Shown: positions 13,601 through 25,615, counted from the first letter of the stretch. The stretch is DNA of 64,000 bases from Amia ocellicauda (GCF_036373705.1 NC_089856.1:30662298-30726297), one strand, 5' to 3'. The notes: generated by a model not told the origin, from the sequence alone. Made by a program: numbers and translations.

Positions 13601-14861
13601 CTTCATCATAAATTAAATGTTATGACAAATAATCCTCAATGTCCCATGGAGAGTCTAGCTTGTTTTCTTTATCCTTGTATAATATAACTGACAAATCCCC
13701 AAATTACTGGTAAATTTATTTTGGAATTTTATGTTTTATTCAGTAAAGCCATCTCTTGCTTATAAAATCTGTAGAAACTTGGAAGAGAATCATTGGTGCT
13801 TGAAAACAACAGTGCTCCTTGTTTGGAGCTTTCCACAGAGCTGCAGTCACAAACGAGCATTAACAGGGCTCACAGCAGTAGATGAGCGAGGGTTCATTTG
13901 CTACTAGGAAGCATAATTAATGCAGTAGATTGAAGTCTGAACGGCATAGAAATAATAATTTGAAAAAAATGAACAGTGGTTGGAGTTCACATTCCTGATT
14001 CGCCCAAAGCACATTGAAAAACTTCCCACCCACAAAGTATCTATGGACAATAAGCTCCTGTGACAGTTGCATTACAATGTTTTGTGGCTAACAAAGAGAA
14101 ACCTTTTTTTTTTCTGCAAAGGGTTATAAGTTTTGTTTTTTGTTTTTAAGCCATTTAATATCCAGTGTTGAAAGATGTGTTATCCAGTTTCTGGAGTGCT
14201 ATATTTGGCTGTGAGTTTCTTCGCTTTGTGTCATGATGATTCTTCATATTTCCGCTTTAACTTGTGCTTCTGAAACAGACATTGGATCCAAGAAAAGAAG
14301 AAATGTAGGGGTGTCCTAAAATCTTCACAGTCTCATTGCACTGCAGACTTGTGAACACTTCCTCTGGGAAATTCAAGTCTTAATATTCTTGTCCGTACTG
14401 AGATCAAGGAGCCACATATCAAATTTAGAAATCTGCCAAAACGCATCCCCTGCAGTGCTGTATTTCATATCGTCAAAGCTATGCTATGCAGTGAACTCGG
14501 ATTGTCTGGCTTTCATTATGTGCACACAGTATTTAATAGCATTCCAAGGAAATGTTTAATCTTTTGTAAAAACCATCTCCCAAAATATCTCTCGACCCAT
14601 TTTATTTTTATTTTTTTGGGGCTTTTGTTTGTTGATCCCATGTTTTCCAGCATGTCCAGGATTAAATGATGTAGCAGGGATTTAATGTGGTTCTTTGGTG
14701 GTCTTTGCTTTTCTAAAGATTCTCTCCTTTCCTAGGCTGACATCACTAAATGTGTCGTGAACTCCGACCCCAGCTTCCGCTCGCACTGGCTGGTCTCTGC
14801 TGCCTGCGCCTGCGGGCACTTCCTAAAAGCCTTGGTGTTCTACATGCTGAGGGAGCGCTGA
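7630..14861 (+). CDS. bok: Bcl-2-related ovarian killer (BOK)
   Basis: Four coding exons: 7630-7852, 9869-9997, 12633-12796 and 14736-14861, all with GT-AG introns and matching phases (1, 1, 0). They encode 213 residues (human BOK 212). BOK is a pro-apoptotic Bcl-2 family effector acting at ER and mitochondrial membranes. The BH3 region LGEVSCILLWLGDELEYLRP (about residues 64-83) straddles the first coding junction. BH1 is around FSTGITWGKVVSLYAVAGG and BH2 around KGGWADITK. The C-terminal hydrophobic segment HWLVSAACACGHFLKALVFY is the membrane anchor and is cysteine-rich. The first ATG was chosen because MEVLRRSSVFAAEVMEVFDR matches known BOK N termini. The gene is convergent with thap4. 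Confidence 0.96.
7853..9868 (+). other. bok: bok intron after first coding exon
   Basis: A phase-1 GT-AG intron interrupts the BH3 helix. I see no gene or recognised repeat in it apart from short low-complexity runs. Confidence 0.8.
9998..12632 (+). other. bok: bok second coding intron, with a possible SINE remnant
   Basis: A phase-1 GT-AG intron. On the minus strand at about 11486-11476 it carries a B-box-like word, GGTTCAAATCC, preceded by a loosely tRNA-like stretch to about 11545, suggesting a tRNA-derived SINE remnant. The A box is not clear. The rest is unremarkable. Confidence 0.6.
12797..14735 (+). other. bok: bok third coding intron
   Basis: A phase-0 GT-AG intron, AT-rich, with no open frame or repeat family I recognise. 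Confidence 0.75.
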
Positions 14862-15741
14862 GGCCAGGGTAGAACAGAGGGCAGGATGCTGGCCACACAC
14901 AGAGTGACCACCCCTAACTGGACTGGACTGGACTGTGAAGAAAAACCCTCCCAGAGATTTAGCTAAACCAGTAGGATACATTTACAAAGTGCTTTTCCTC
15001 ACAAGCAGGGATCTCAAAATGCTTCACAAGAAAGGAAAACAACTGTTTATCTGAGGTGGAACATCACAGCCATGCATGCCTTTGTATGTCACAGTGCACA
15101 ACAGCAAAGACCACGGGATCAATTCAGAAGAAGGGTTGGGAGTAGGAAAAACACTGCTTAATCCAAACGAGGGTGGAGGGGGTTGAGAGAGGCCATGGTT
15201 TAAGATGTTTAATGCACGTGACTGTCTTGAGAAAAGTGTCCTGGGATCTTTTTATGTTCACTGTGTGAACCGTCTGCATTTCGGTTTCTTTGGAATGCAT
15301 ACCTGCCGCCTTTTAGTATTGATGAAGAAATCTGAAATTATTTCTGGATAAGATGTACCACACTTTCTTCACGCTACAAATTTGTAGGTTTTGAATTGCA
15401 CTGCCTTAGGTCATTCTGCACAAGATATTCCCCTGAATGTTTTCCTTGCCATTCTGGAATTAGAAACTTTTTTAAATTAAGAAACAGAAAGAAATCCTAA
15501 TTTCAAGAACTATGCTACAAATCTATCAGCACGTCTAGTCATGTTCTGACTTGAGCAAGAGTAAAATATCACTAAAAAAACACTAACCAAATCACTCATG
15601 AAATCTTTGAATATTTTTGCATACATACAGTTCAATGGAAATCTGTCTGAAGACCTTAAGACAGCATAGGTTTTTCATTTAATCTCTACCAGAAGTTTAT
15701 TTGTTTTCCCCCCCATCAGGTTCTCTTCATTCCAGAAAATT

Positions 15742-15747
15742 AATAAA
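15742..15747 (+). promoter_or_regulatory. bok: bok poly(A) signal candidate
   Basis: AATAAA lies about 880 bases past the stop codon. A second AATAAA at 16389-16394 could serve a longer transcript. The 3' UTR near 14970-15035 contains AAAGTGCTTTTC and a related inverted-sense motif seen in other fish repeat tails. Confidence 0.45.
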
Positions 15748-15769
15748 ATACATGTATTTATCACAGAGC

Positions 15770-18412
15770 CCACACTCTCTGTACTTTTTGGTTTTCTATG
15801 TATTTGAGGAGTAGTGCTGGTGAGTTGATGCGTAGATATCATTCCCATCTTCCCATTGGAGCACTATGGGTCAATAACCTGTTTCACGAATGGACAGCCT
15901 GACTTGACAAAGCACATATCCTTAAAAAGCTCCCTACCTGGAGCACTAAACTGATGAAGATTTGACTGAAAACATTAAGATGCATTTCTTATACATTTTG
16001 TACAATGGAGGATTTTATGGGTTCGGCCTGGGTTTTGAAGTTGGATCAGGAGGTGAAACCATGAGACGATGGACTAAAAACCAATTACTTCAGCCATCGC
16101 TGTAAAGAAATCCTGGGGTCAGCAAGACCCGAATGGATTCCCTGAATTGGAGCTTCTTCAGCCTGGGTGCAGTTGGGACTAACAAGAAAAAAGAAGGAGC
16201 GTAGCAGGGTCCTAGTGTGCACCATTGTGGACACAACCCATAGGGACACGGCTGTCTCGATTCTCGCCCACAGAAATATTCCCACTGTTTCACTCCTGGA
16301 GAAACATGTATGTTTTATTTGAAAAGTACTACAACAAGCAGTTATGCAACATCATTCAACTATGCAAAACCAGGTTCAGCAAAAGTCTAATAAAATGAAA
16401 GTGTTACTGGCAGATTACCTAACTGGTTAGGTGTTTTTATCTTTTTGAATATCGACTGACTGTAGCAACCTTTATACCTATATTGAAGTAATCTGATTAA
16501 AGATGAACAGGACTTTAATACCACATGGTGGTGAAGTTTGGAAGTGACACTAGGCCCTTGACTATAGTATGCATATTTGAATATTTCAAGTGTTATTGGT
16601 TCATTTCAAAATATATCATATGTGTATACAATAGATGAGATTAAAATATTTTACCATTACTAAAGAATGGTGTTTAAATACCCACTCCATCAAAACCACT
16701 TAATAGTACATATTTGAGTGTTTTAAAACTAGAATGTCATTCTTATGCCTTTATTTCAGACATCCGTGAGACCTTCAGTACAGTGGCAATGTTTCCTGAG
16801 ATCTGAGTAACGAGAAGCACTTTTATACACAATCTGGCATAGTGTCACCTTCTACGCCAGAAAAAAAAATCACATTTAGAGACACTCACCTGATGGACAG
16901 AACACTTAAATATAGACTCATTGTAGCATAGATGCAAAAACAGGTTTGCACTCATGATACTTGATGTAGTGTATAATACTTGTAAGGTTTTTCCTTTTTA
17001 AGGGTTAAGGCCCTATACAATCAATGTGAAATCATTCCATGTCTGTCATGCTAAAACATCAAGCTGTGAATTAAAGCATTGATCACATCAGCTGCTGGCC
17101 CCAATGATTAGGCTGACTTTTTACAATCGACAGATCCTTAAAATCAGAAAAATAAATTAAAGAAACTGAACAGATAAAAACACACAGGGAGAAAACCCAC
17201 AAAGGCCTACTCATTCTAGAAACCTAATTTATAATCCTACAGAGGAATTTATCTGTGTAGATTACAATCTGAAAAACAAACAAACCAACCTGCCTTGGCC
17301 CAAAGCGAAGTAAATTCCTGAGGAAATATGGAATTTGCAATAGCAGACGATTGTATAACAGATGGCTCTGGGGTATACTTTAATATTGTAGACTTGTATT
17401 AGACAAGAAGGCTACACACATAAGGCTTATAAGGTTTATTTTTAAAATCTGTGTTTTCAACTGGCAATGGCAAATACAAGCCCTTTGTTAAGTTACAAAA
17501 GATGAACATTTTTAAAGATCTTTCAGCTGATCTATACACACTGTAGTGGAATCCACAATCCATTTAGAACAGTGGTTCCCAACCCTGCTCCTGGAGGACC
17601 CCCTACCCAGCTGGTTTTTGTTCATATGAGCTCTCAATTACTTAATTGATCTAAAAACATCCTAAATCAGAGCCTTTTAATTATTTTAAACAGTAGGGGT
17701 GTTAAGTACAAATTTGTATAAATAATGTATTAAAGAACCAGCTCTTTTATTATTACACAAATTTAAATCTAATCAGATTGTTACTTCAATTAGCGGTTCA
17801 ATTAGGTAATTGAGAAATCGGTTAGAACAAAAACCAGCAGGGTAGGGGGTCCTCCAGGAGCAGTACTGAAAACCCCTGATTTAGAACATTGGTAATAATC
17901 TATATTTTGTGGGGGGTAGCTATTTAATAATGACAGACAATACAAGGCAGATTATGCCTTTTTTATATCATAGTAGTGTTTGTGTTAATTTGGTAATTAT
18001 TTTTTAGATCATTAGTGGGACTTTAACTGTCAGACAAGTAGTCAGCTCATTTGGATTTAGCTGTCAGTTTCACAGGGCTTTGCCTAAGGTACAAACAATG
18101 CAATGAAAACTGCTGAAGTGCAGGTAGAACTTTAGTGCAAATAAGGGTCTGTGCAATCAGTCCTGGAGATAACTGCTTTACGCTGTGATTTAAATATATT
18201 GAGAAACTACAAGAAAACTGTCAAATAACTATCTTGGCTGAGCAATGACCCTGCTGTGCTTATTTAGTAGCAGCAGAGTTAACATAAAAAAAACATCTCA
18301 TCACAGCTTCCTCTCCAGGCTAAGAAACTAATCAGCTTAAGAGAGAGTTATGGGACAGAAGCAGCAGAACCACCATCGGCTCCATGCCCAGGCTGCTCTC
18401 CCTCGGGGGCTG
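15770..18412. other. Convergent bok/thap4 gap and thap4 3' UTR
   Basis: Two convergent genes end on this stretch. It holds a hAT-type MITE (17570-17878) and the presumed thap4 3' UTR. A minus-strand AATAAA at 17440-17435 is one possible thap4 poly(A) signal. No coding region is recognised. Confidence 0.6.
17570..17878. mobile_element. hAT-type MITE with 8-bp target duplication
   Basis: This 309-bp non-coding element starts CAGTGGTTCCCAA and has long imperfect inverted ends (GCTCCTGGAGGACCCCCTACC at the left, its complement at the right). It is flanked by a perfect 8-base duplication, ATTTAGAA, at 17562-17569 and 17879-17886. The CAG...CTG ends and the 8-base duplication are hallmarks of hAT transposons. 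The intact duplication suggests it is fairly recent. Confidence 0.85.
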
Positions 18413-20323
18413 TCAGGGGGCCGTGCGGCGGTAGGTGATGTGCAGGTGCCGAGACAAGGGCTGGTTTTCTGTTGACATAAATACAGTCTGCTCCAGCTTG
18501 CCGTCCTTCAGTCTGAAAGTCCTGGAGATCTGAGAACACAAGCACCACAGCATGAAGAAATGAACATCTTATTCTGATAGTTTTCCTTTAAACTTTATTT
18601 TCTTATTAAAGAAAGTTATGTGAATAAAGGGTGGCCCATCCAGTTAGAATTTTGGTCTGACATTTGGTTCACATTCATAGCATATACTTCCATTTCAGCC
18701 CTGTCAGTGAATTCATGAGCATTCCTGTGAATCTGAGTGGTGTGCTTTCACAGCCTTCACCGAGTCAGCTCTGACTCCTCCTACCAGGCTTTGGGTCTCA
18801 TCTTGCACGTCTGCTACTCAGTGAAAACACTAGGTATACATTGGGAACCTCGGAAGCTGCTGTCAGCATGCCCTGACCCTTACCTGCTGGACATAAGGTT
18901 CCTTGGCAAAGGAGATTCTGGCCACAGCCCTGGACTGCAGAGTCAGCTCCAGACCGTTGAGCTCCCCTTCTTCTATCTCCACCAGACCTGGACACACACA
19001 CACAAACGCCGGGTCAATATTTTCAATAGCACTTTTACTGAACTAACAGCCTAATCTTATCATAAATTAAACACATAAAACATGGCTGGTTTCACAAACC
19101 TCGATTAGCACTCTAGGATTACTCTAACAAAAATATCTTTGGGTAGTCCATGACTAATGTTAATCTGGGTCCATAATTTAACCAGCCCATAGAGTAACTG
19201 TGCTAGGGTATATATTCCAACACTGGCTAATACAATGTCAATCTACAGCTGGCTGTACAAAATCAGTGGGCATTTTACTAAAAAGCTTCTCCAAGTTCTG
19301 TTCTACGCATGAAGAGCATTTGTTTACCTGTGTTCTGAGCATTTATGAAGGCAACGTTTTGTGTGCCAGGCTCCATCCTGATGAAGCCACACTCCCTGTG
19401 CATTGGTTTCTTAGTATCAGGATGGAAAGCGTTGAACCTGTGAAGGGCCGAACATCTTTATCACTTCAAAAGACAATAACATGTTTTGAATGCTTCTGAA
19501 TACACCGATTCTGTCTGGCTAGATCGTGCTGTATACTTACATGAAGTTGAGCACTGGCTGCCCCACATGATAGAAGTGCAGTGTCTCTGTGTAGTTAAAG
19601 GGCCGGATAGAGGGGAAGGAGCCTTGTCCTAGCCCATCAGACTCCCAGGACCCCACCAGCCATTCCAGGGGCTTCACTGCAGGGTTCAGGGGAGCGTCTG
19701 CTAACACAGAGGAGTACAGTGTTGAACTCACACAGTTGCAGCCCGGATGCATAATCTCAACTGTGTTCGGGAAGCACTTGTAAATGACAATCATTGAAAA
19801 CTACCTGAACCTTTAGTTTAATATCCATTTGAATAGAAAATGGTGTATAGTTACTCCCAGGAAGCCTTGTGCTTATGCAATGCACCTCAGGCGGCTGTGG
19901 ACCTTGTCGCAAGATCATCCTGGACGCCCAATTCAAATACAGGTTTGTTTAGAAAGACAAATGCAACCTCTATCAAACGCAGTAATACATGAATATATGC
20001 CAGACGTGTTCAACGGAGAACTGCACTACAGTATATCACCCCGTCTTAATTAACCGTAACACAAGTATAGTATATTATACAATCGATTTACGATAAGCAT
20101 AAAAGGAGAACGAAACTGCTACCAACCGCTTTCAAAACTACAGTAACGACTAATGATATTAGATCTACACAACGACTCTGCGGTTTATTTCAAATACACG
20201 AATCCAGCTTGCACAAAAACATATCCAACACCAAGAAAGAAACTTCAGAAATATACACATTTCTGTGTTTTTCCACATAAAAGAGGCTTCTAGATTACCT
20301 GTATGTTGAATGGGACAAGACAT
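18413..20323 (-). CDS. thap4: THAP4 short form: nitrobindin-only protein from internal first exon
   Basis: A small exon at 20323-20299 reads MSCPIQHT plus one base, then a GTAATC donor. Joined to the four nitrobindin exons (19700-19541, 19437-19328, 18987-18884, 18529-18413) it gives 171 residues, about the size of stand-alone nitrobindins. Its phase (1) matches the 19700 acceptor as exactly as the THAP exon does. A ZNF143-like motif lies about 130-155 bases upstream. I recall a nitrobindin-only isoform of human THAP4, so this is probably an alternative promoter. No transcript evidence is available to me. Confidence 0.65.
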
Positions 20324-22035
20324 AGCTCCTTGATTACAGAATAGTTTTAAACAAAAGGTATATATTTCTGATTTATCTTCGTCTACAGCTTAACTACACG
20401 ATAAAACCTGTTAAGACCAGTGAAGCAGGTCGTATTAAATATACGCCCCTTTCGCGGTGCATCTTGGGGGATGTAGTCTTTAGGTACTTTCGAAGCTGAA
20501 TGGATTTAATGTGTAATTAAGCTGACTAAACATTTTCAAAAAATAGTTTTATATTTTGCACATATTATTTTAATCACGCGTAATCTCTACTTAGTGTGAA
20601 TATTATTATGTGTAAATATGCAGAATCATTAACTGATATGGAAACAGAAGGAAAAATGGAATTGAGAAACATGAGAATTACATTGAAATATTCATGACAT
20701 TACTATCAATTCATACAGCCAATATGGCTTTAATACACAGAGCTCTCCAGAAATTCAGAGATAGAAATTAGAAGCATCATTAATCCAAAGAGATCCAAAG
20801 ATGAAAAAGAAAGATGGCACTGGGGTTCACCAGCTCATTCCACTCTACTCAGCCATGTTCACCCAACCGAGTTCTCGCTGACCTTTCAGGAGTTGTAGCC
20901 GGGCCCTCTGCAGCACTTTGCTCTTCTTCAGACGCAGCAGGGCGTGGAGGGATCTGGTTCTCTTGCGCAGTTGCCGTCGTCGGCTCAGGCCCCTGCATGG
21001 CTTGGGCAGCTGGCATCCGGAGGGTGGGGAGGTAGGGGCGACAGCTGTGGTTGGGGCACTGCAGTCGCTAGCCTCCCGGGGTGGCATGGGGTGGGAGTCT
21101 AGGCTGGGAGGGGAGTTTGTGTGAGAGGGGGGTGTCCTGGCTTCTTCCTCCTTCCTCTGCTCGCATCTGCGCTGGCGGGCCCTGGTGTCCCGTTCCTGCC
21201 GGGAGGTGCTGCTGTAAGAGTGCAGGGTGTCAATGAAGGTGCAGGAGGAGGGGGTGAAGACGTCATCCCCACTGTCCAAGGACCACTCTCCAACAGCCTG
21301 CTGCTGAGGCGTTGGGGGTGGGGGCAATCTACGCAGATCCAGGGCTGCATCTTGGGCTCTTCTGGGTTCACTGTTACTTGGGGGGATGCTCCTCAAACTC
21401 TTGGAAGCCCCCTTCAGGCAAGGATCCTCAGAAAGTGTCCTGTCCTCTGCCCCCACATCTTGCTGCTCCTCTTCCGGAGCCCCTGAGGAAGTGCTCAGTA
21501 CTTTCTTGCGTACGTTGCCCGCTGTGCTCTTCGCTTTGTGGCTAAAATCGAAGATGCTGGGCACAGCGGTGGCCTTGAGTTGGCGGTGCTGGTCCTCGTA
21601 GCGCCGCTGGAAGCAGTCTTGACTGAAGTGCTTGCTACACAGGAAGGAGTACTTGTTGGGCGTCCAGCTCTCGCGCCGCACTGCCCTTTTCCACTTAGCC
21701 AGCCGCCGGGCATTGTTGATGGGAAACCTGAAAGCATGCAAATAAGGGAGGCACAAAAATTGCATGGACTAGATCATTAATCATTGTATTGAATGTGCAA
21801 CTAAACTTTTTTCAAGGATTTCAAAGCATTTCATGTGGTCCTTAACTACATTAAGTAATTTGTAGCCAATACAGTACAATACAATACTTCTCCTGAAGCA
21901 TAAATATAATTTATTTGATAAGTCACTCACTCTGTCCCTGTCAAAAGACACGTTCTAACCATCATTATAGCATTTCCGTTATATTTAATTTCAGTTCACA
22001 TTTTAAAATCATTTTTTTTAACAAATAATAATCAT

Positions 22036-22094
<59 letters not shown>

Positions 22095-22562
22095 TTCCAC
22101 CAAATACTTTATTTACGTTGTATCTGTAAGAATAGAACGTTTTCTTAAGAAAGACGTAAAGATTCTTTCTTTCTCTTTCTCTTTCTCTTTCTTCCTTACA
22201 AAAGCAATACCACCATCTGCTGTCTGGAATCCCATTAATCCACAGGACCTTCAGGCTGCAAGTTAAGCTCCACTCTTCTACCAGTGCGATCCGTCCGCGC
22301 TTGGAACTTGTTGCAGACACTATACCAGACTAACTATAAAAGTATCATCCAGAACAATCGACAATTAATCGAGTCATGTCATTAGCTTTAATCAATAAAG
22401 TCAGCGCTTTCCTGACTCGATTCGATTTCTGATTTCGGGTGCAGGGTACGCAGTCTGTGTTGTGTCCAGACTACACTGACCTTACCTATGAAATGATATC
22501 TCGGTTTTATCCACCTTCCCTTGTCGGTTGGTGCAGTTAACGGCTGCGCACGAAATCACCAT
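18413..22562 (-). CDS. thap4: THAP domain-containing protein 4, long form (THAP + nitrobindin)
   Basis: Six coding exons on the minus strand: 22562-22486, 21727-20883, 19700-19541, 19437-19328, 18987-18884 and 18529-18413, encoding 470 residues (human 577). The THAP zinc finger occupies about residues 1-85, with C5, C10, C56 and H59 as the C2CH ligands and AVPSIF at 80-85. A low-complexity, proline- and serine-rich linker follows, ending in a basic helix. From residue 308 comes a nitrobindin beta barrel: GSWESDGLGQGSFP, then HVGQPVLNF, and a C-terminal RHLHITYRR segment carrying the expected haem-binding histidine. Nitrobindin domains bind ferric haem and react with NO and peroxynitrite. The exon 2 donor (AAAG followed by GTCAGC) is weak, but its phase fits exactly. 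Confidence 0.93.
19701..20882 (-). other. thap4: thap4 intron between THAP and nitrobindin exons
   Basis: This intron separates the two functional halves of the protein and contains the putative internal first exon (20323-20299) and its promoter. No repeat was recognised. Confidence 0.75.
20456..20478 (-). promoter_or_regulatory. thap4: ZNF143/SBS-like element of internal thap4 promoter
   Basis: The minus strand reads GACTACATCCCCCAAGATGC followed by ACC, a strong match to the ZNF143 consensus (ACTACAnnTCCCAnnATGC). It lies about 135-155 bases upstream of the MSCPIQHT start codon and in the same orientation. ZNF143 sites usually sit close to transcription starts. Confidence 0.6.
21728..22485 (-). 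other. thap4: thap4 first intron with AAT and TTTC microsatellites
   Basis: A phase-2 intron that splits the THAP domain after residue 25. It contains an AAT run (22035-22093) and a TTTC/CTTT run (about 22164-22191). Nothing else was seen. Confidence 0.8.
22035..22093. repeat. AAT trinucleotide microsatellite
   Basis: A nearly perfect TAA repeat of about 59 bases in the first thap4 intron. Confidence 0.95.
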
Positions 22563-22655
22563 CTCTGTAATATTTCCAGACAATGCTTAAGTATTTATAC
22601 AAATTTGTGGAGTAAAAATACGTAACACATTACTGTAAACTCCGAGTCCGTACAT

Positions 22656-22666
22656 CAAAATGGCGG
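22656..22666 (+). promoter_or_regulatory. thap4: YY1-like motif at the thap4 start region
   Basis: CAAAATGGCGG matches the YY1 core AANATGGCGG. It lies about 95 bases upstream of the thap4 start codon, in the expected core promoter or 5' leader. A second, weaker ATGGCG core follows near 22727. Confidence 0.45.
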
Positions 22667-22899
22667 AGCTCAGCTTCCTGACGATTGTCAACTGTGTTTT
22701 CTTGAGCACGATGACGTACAACACAATGGCGTCCTCCCAGGACGAATACGTGTATCATCACCATAATGATTTTGAACACCTTTATATTAATTTGTATGTA
22801 CGAAAAATGTGATGCTGATATGTAAAACGTACTAAATCAAACTGAAAATGTTATCTGATTGTAGAATGCAATCAATTACCCAAATTAAATACTAATCTG

Positions 22900-22901
<2 letters not shown>

Positions 22902-22930
<29 letters not shown>
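22902..22930. repeat. AT dinucleotide microsatellite
   Basis: An uninterrupted alternating AT run of about 29 bases. Confidence 0.95.
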
Positions 22931-22934
<4 letters not shown>

Positions 22935-23579
22935 AATTTAAAACCTTGAATGAGATTAATATGCATAACATAGGCTACACAACAAGGAAGGAAAAAAAAA
23001 TATATATGAGGCCTATATACAATGGCGTAATGCGATTGTGGTATGCCATTTCAATTGTTAATTTTATGTCAAACCTATCTAGAAACATTTCAGTAAATAC
23101 GATTCCTCTTAGATGATCCCTCGGCACTATAGCTACACAGTATGCAATTTAGTGACAGCCCCTTAATCAGCGCATGCGCGTCACCGATTGTGTACCTGGC
23201 ATAGCCTGTCTGTTGCACGTTGTTTGCAAGGCAGCATACAGTAATATGCATGTAATGTACAGTACATATGCATTTTACTTGATCTTGCTTATTCGATGGC
23301 AGCATATATATTGTGGCGTTTTTTTTTTTATTTAATCCTACATTATTGGGGTAATGTTCTGTTTTTAATCAGTAGCAAAATTACTACTTTAGTAAAAAAA
23401 TAATAATAGTAAAGCTATTAAATGTTTTTGTGTAATTGGTGTGTACATCATACATGTCAAACATTTTACTTTTGGTACTTTATTATTAAAGTCTTCAGGT
23501 GCTTTCATGCGTTTCAATTCCTAAGCTTAAGTTAGCAGAGAGGGCAAAAAAGTTAGATCTTGTAAAACTACATACTACA

Positions 23580-24610
23580 GGTACAGTTGCCTCCAGAATT
23601 ATTCACATCCTTCATAGACTACAGTGGGTTTTGGCGACATAAATGCAGGTGCACATTCGGTATTTGTTGCAATAAATGAATAACAACAGTACTATTTTCT
23701 ATTTATGTCAATATATCAAAAATGTATTTCTCCAACATACTTGAATATTTGTTAAAAACTAGGTTCAAAATTATTTATACCATAAACATTCCAATCCAAT
23801 AAACTTTGGATTTAAATGTTTTTGCGATATCTAATACTGATCGTCTCAGGGTTTTATATTTGCATGTGTTTATCCAAAAAATGTAAACTCACTGTACACT
23901 TTTTGTTGTTGCTAAAACCAACTTTTTGCTATATTGAATCTGGATTACAATTAGTTCAATATGATATGCAAGGATACAGAGTGGCATATTGAAGTTTTTA
24001 AAAACAGTGAAGTATGAATAGTAGCAGCCCCAGTGAGGTTAAGAAAGGTAGGAGGTGGTGATTATTGTTTAGGGTGTTTAACAAGGGTGACACAGAGAAA
24101 AAATAAAATAAACAGAAATAGTACAACAAGACCAAATAAATGCTTTACTAATACTTTCAAGTGGGACTGAAAAACTCAGCTGCAATAATATTGATTTACC
24201 TGATTAATCTTATAAGTATGTTCTTATAAGTATGCACACCATTTTTAAGGACTTTTCTTTCTAATCAGAAATAGACAGGTCAAAAGATCAACTGGCAAGA
24301 GGTGAATATATATGAATGCATCCCACTCAACCAGTTTTAGATGCCTACCCTTAATTACTCTTTGTTTGGAGTCAAGCGAAGATGCTTTAACAGTGGCTCG
24401 AATACAAAAACAATGTAGCAATATTATTGAATATATATATGTAGAGCAGTACATTAAAGTACACGTACATTAAAAAAATCTTGGGATACCCTATAGGTGT
24501 AGTTAAATCAAAACATTATAACAAGACTGTTCCAAAATTAACTGGAACCAAATGTTTGATTAAAAAAGACAGGCGTACAATTGTGTTATTTTCGCCTCTG
24601 TAAGGTAAGT
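23580..24610. mobile_element. Degenerate Tc1/mariner-like element
   Basis: The left end, ACAGTTGCCTCCAGAATTAT, resembles the ends of fish Tc1/mariner elements, and a partly similar inverted sequence (ACAGAGGCGAAAATAACAC on the minus strand) lies near 24585-24605. No transposase frame survives. Limits are approximate, and the stretch may contain unrelated AT-rich DNA. Confidence 0.4.
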
Positions 24611-25407
24611 AACTCCTATTTGTTATGTAACTTTCTCTCCTATTAAAGATAATTAATTGTAAGCCAGTCTCCTGCTCTTCTGATACCAGCTGGTATCAAG
24701 CATTTTAATGCAGTTGTCAAAATTACCTTTAAAAATGGTCTTATAGTATATGTAATCCTACACGTATTTACAAAATTAAGATAGGAAATAGGACAAATAA
24801 TAGGACAAATTGTTTCTTATCCATCATCATTTATATTAACTTTCTGAAATAATGGTGATTGGGATATTATTCCGATCAGATGGGAATTATGGATACTATG
24901 AATAATGGATGTTCTACAGTACATGAAGAGTGCAGCACACTTTCAACGATTTTTTATTTTATTTATAAGAGAGCCACGTTGGAAATTTCAGTATCTCCAA
25001 TGTGCGCAAACGTTTCACATATTGTCTTTGTTCTGGACACATTCAAGTTTAAATTGTGCAATGCTTCATTCTATATAAGTACTAGGAAAATAAATGTTAA
25101 TTAAAAATAGTGGATTGACTGATATGTACAGTAAGCATTAGCACAAGCTTTGTCTCAGGGAGCGACTTGTTACTTGTTTCTTCGCTCACCTTTCTATTCA
25201 GTCGAAGTGCACACATTTATTTAAACAAGTTGGATATTTATCCATGAAAGAAATGGGTTAAATATTGTATGAATAAATGTGCGTACTTAGACAGAATAAG
25301 AAACCTACTTCTGTACATGAATCCCCTCCCGTTCTGCGGTGACTGTCATCCAGACTTCCTGTTTACCACAGATCGCCATCTTCCACAAGTCCCTCCCCAG
25401 TCTGCTT

Positions 25408-25566
25408 ATTGGACGACTCTTCCCAGGGTCTAGGATGCCTGGCGTTTGTATTGGATAAAGCGGCACAAATGCCACGCATAACAAGGTCGCCATTGGACAG
25501 CGCACGGCAAGCCACGCCCCCTGTGACCCGACTGTCCAATCGGTGCGGAGGTTGGATGCCCATTGG
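25408..25566 (+). promoter_or_regulatory. atg4b: Cluster of five CCAAT (NF-Y) boxes, atg4b promoter
   Basis: ATTGG occurs at 25408-25412, 25450-25454, 25492-25496 and 25562-25566, and CCAAT at 25536-25540. The first three are exactly 42 bases apart and the fourth about 44 further on. The cluster ends about 50 bases before the atg4b ATG in locally GC-rich DNA. NF-Y binding is inferred from the motifs. Confidence 0.6.
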
Positions 25567-25615
25567 TCGCATGATGTCTGTCTCGCCCAACAAGATAGGG
25601 TGAGTCGTTGACGGG

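Larger units (their letters stand above)
22667..25400. other. Divergent thap4/atg4b intergenic region
   Basis: AT-rich DNA between two divergently transcribed genes. It holds a TA microsatellite (22902-22930) and a degenerate Tc1/mariner-like stretch (about 23580-24610). No gene is recognised. Confidence 0.65.

Noticed and set aside
22035-22093. Regular short repeats as a CRISPR array
   Set aside because: This and the other repeat runs are uninterrupted microsatellites without spacers, in vertebrate DNA.
22660-22811. Plus-strand ATG GCG GAG start divergent from thap4
   Set aside because: The frame ends after about 50 codons with no known match. The ATGGCGG is better read as a YY1 motif.
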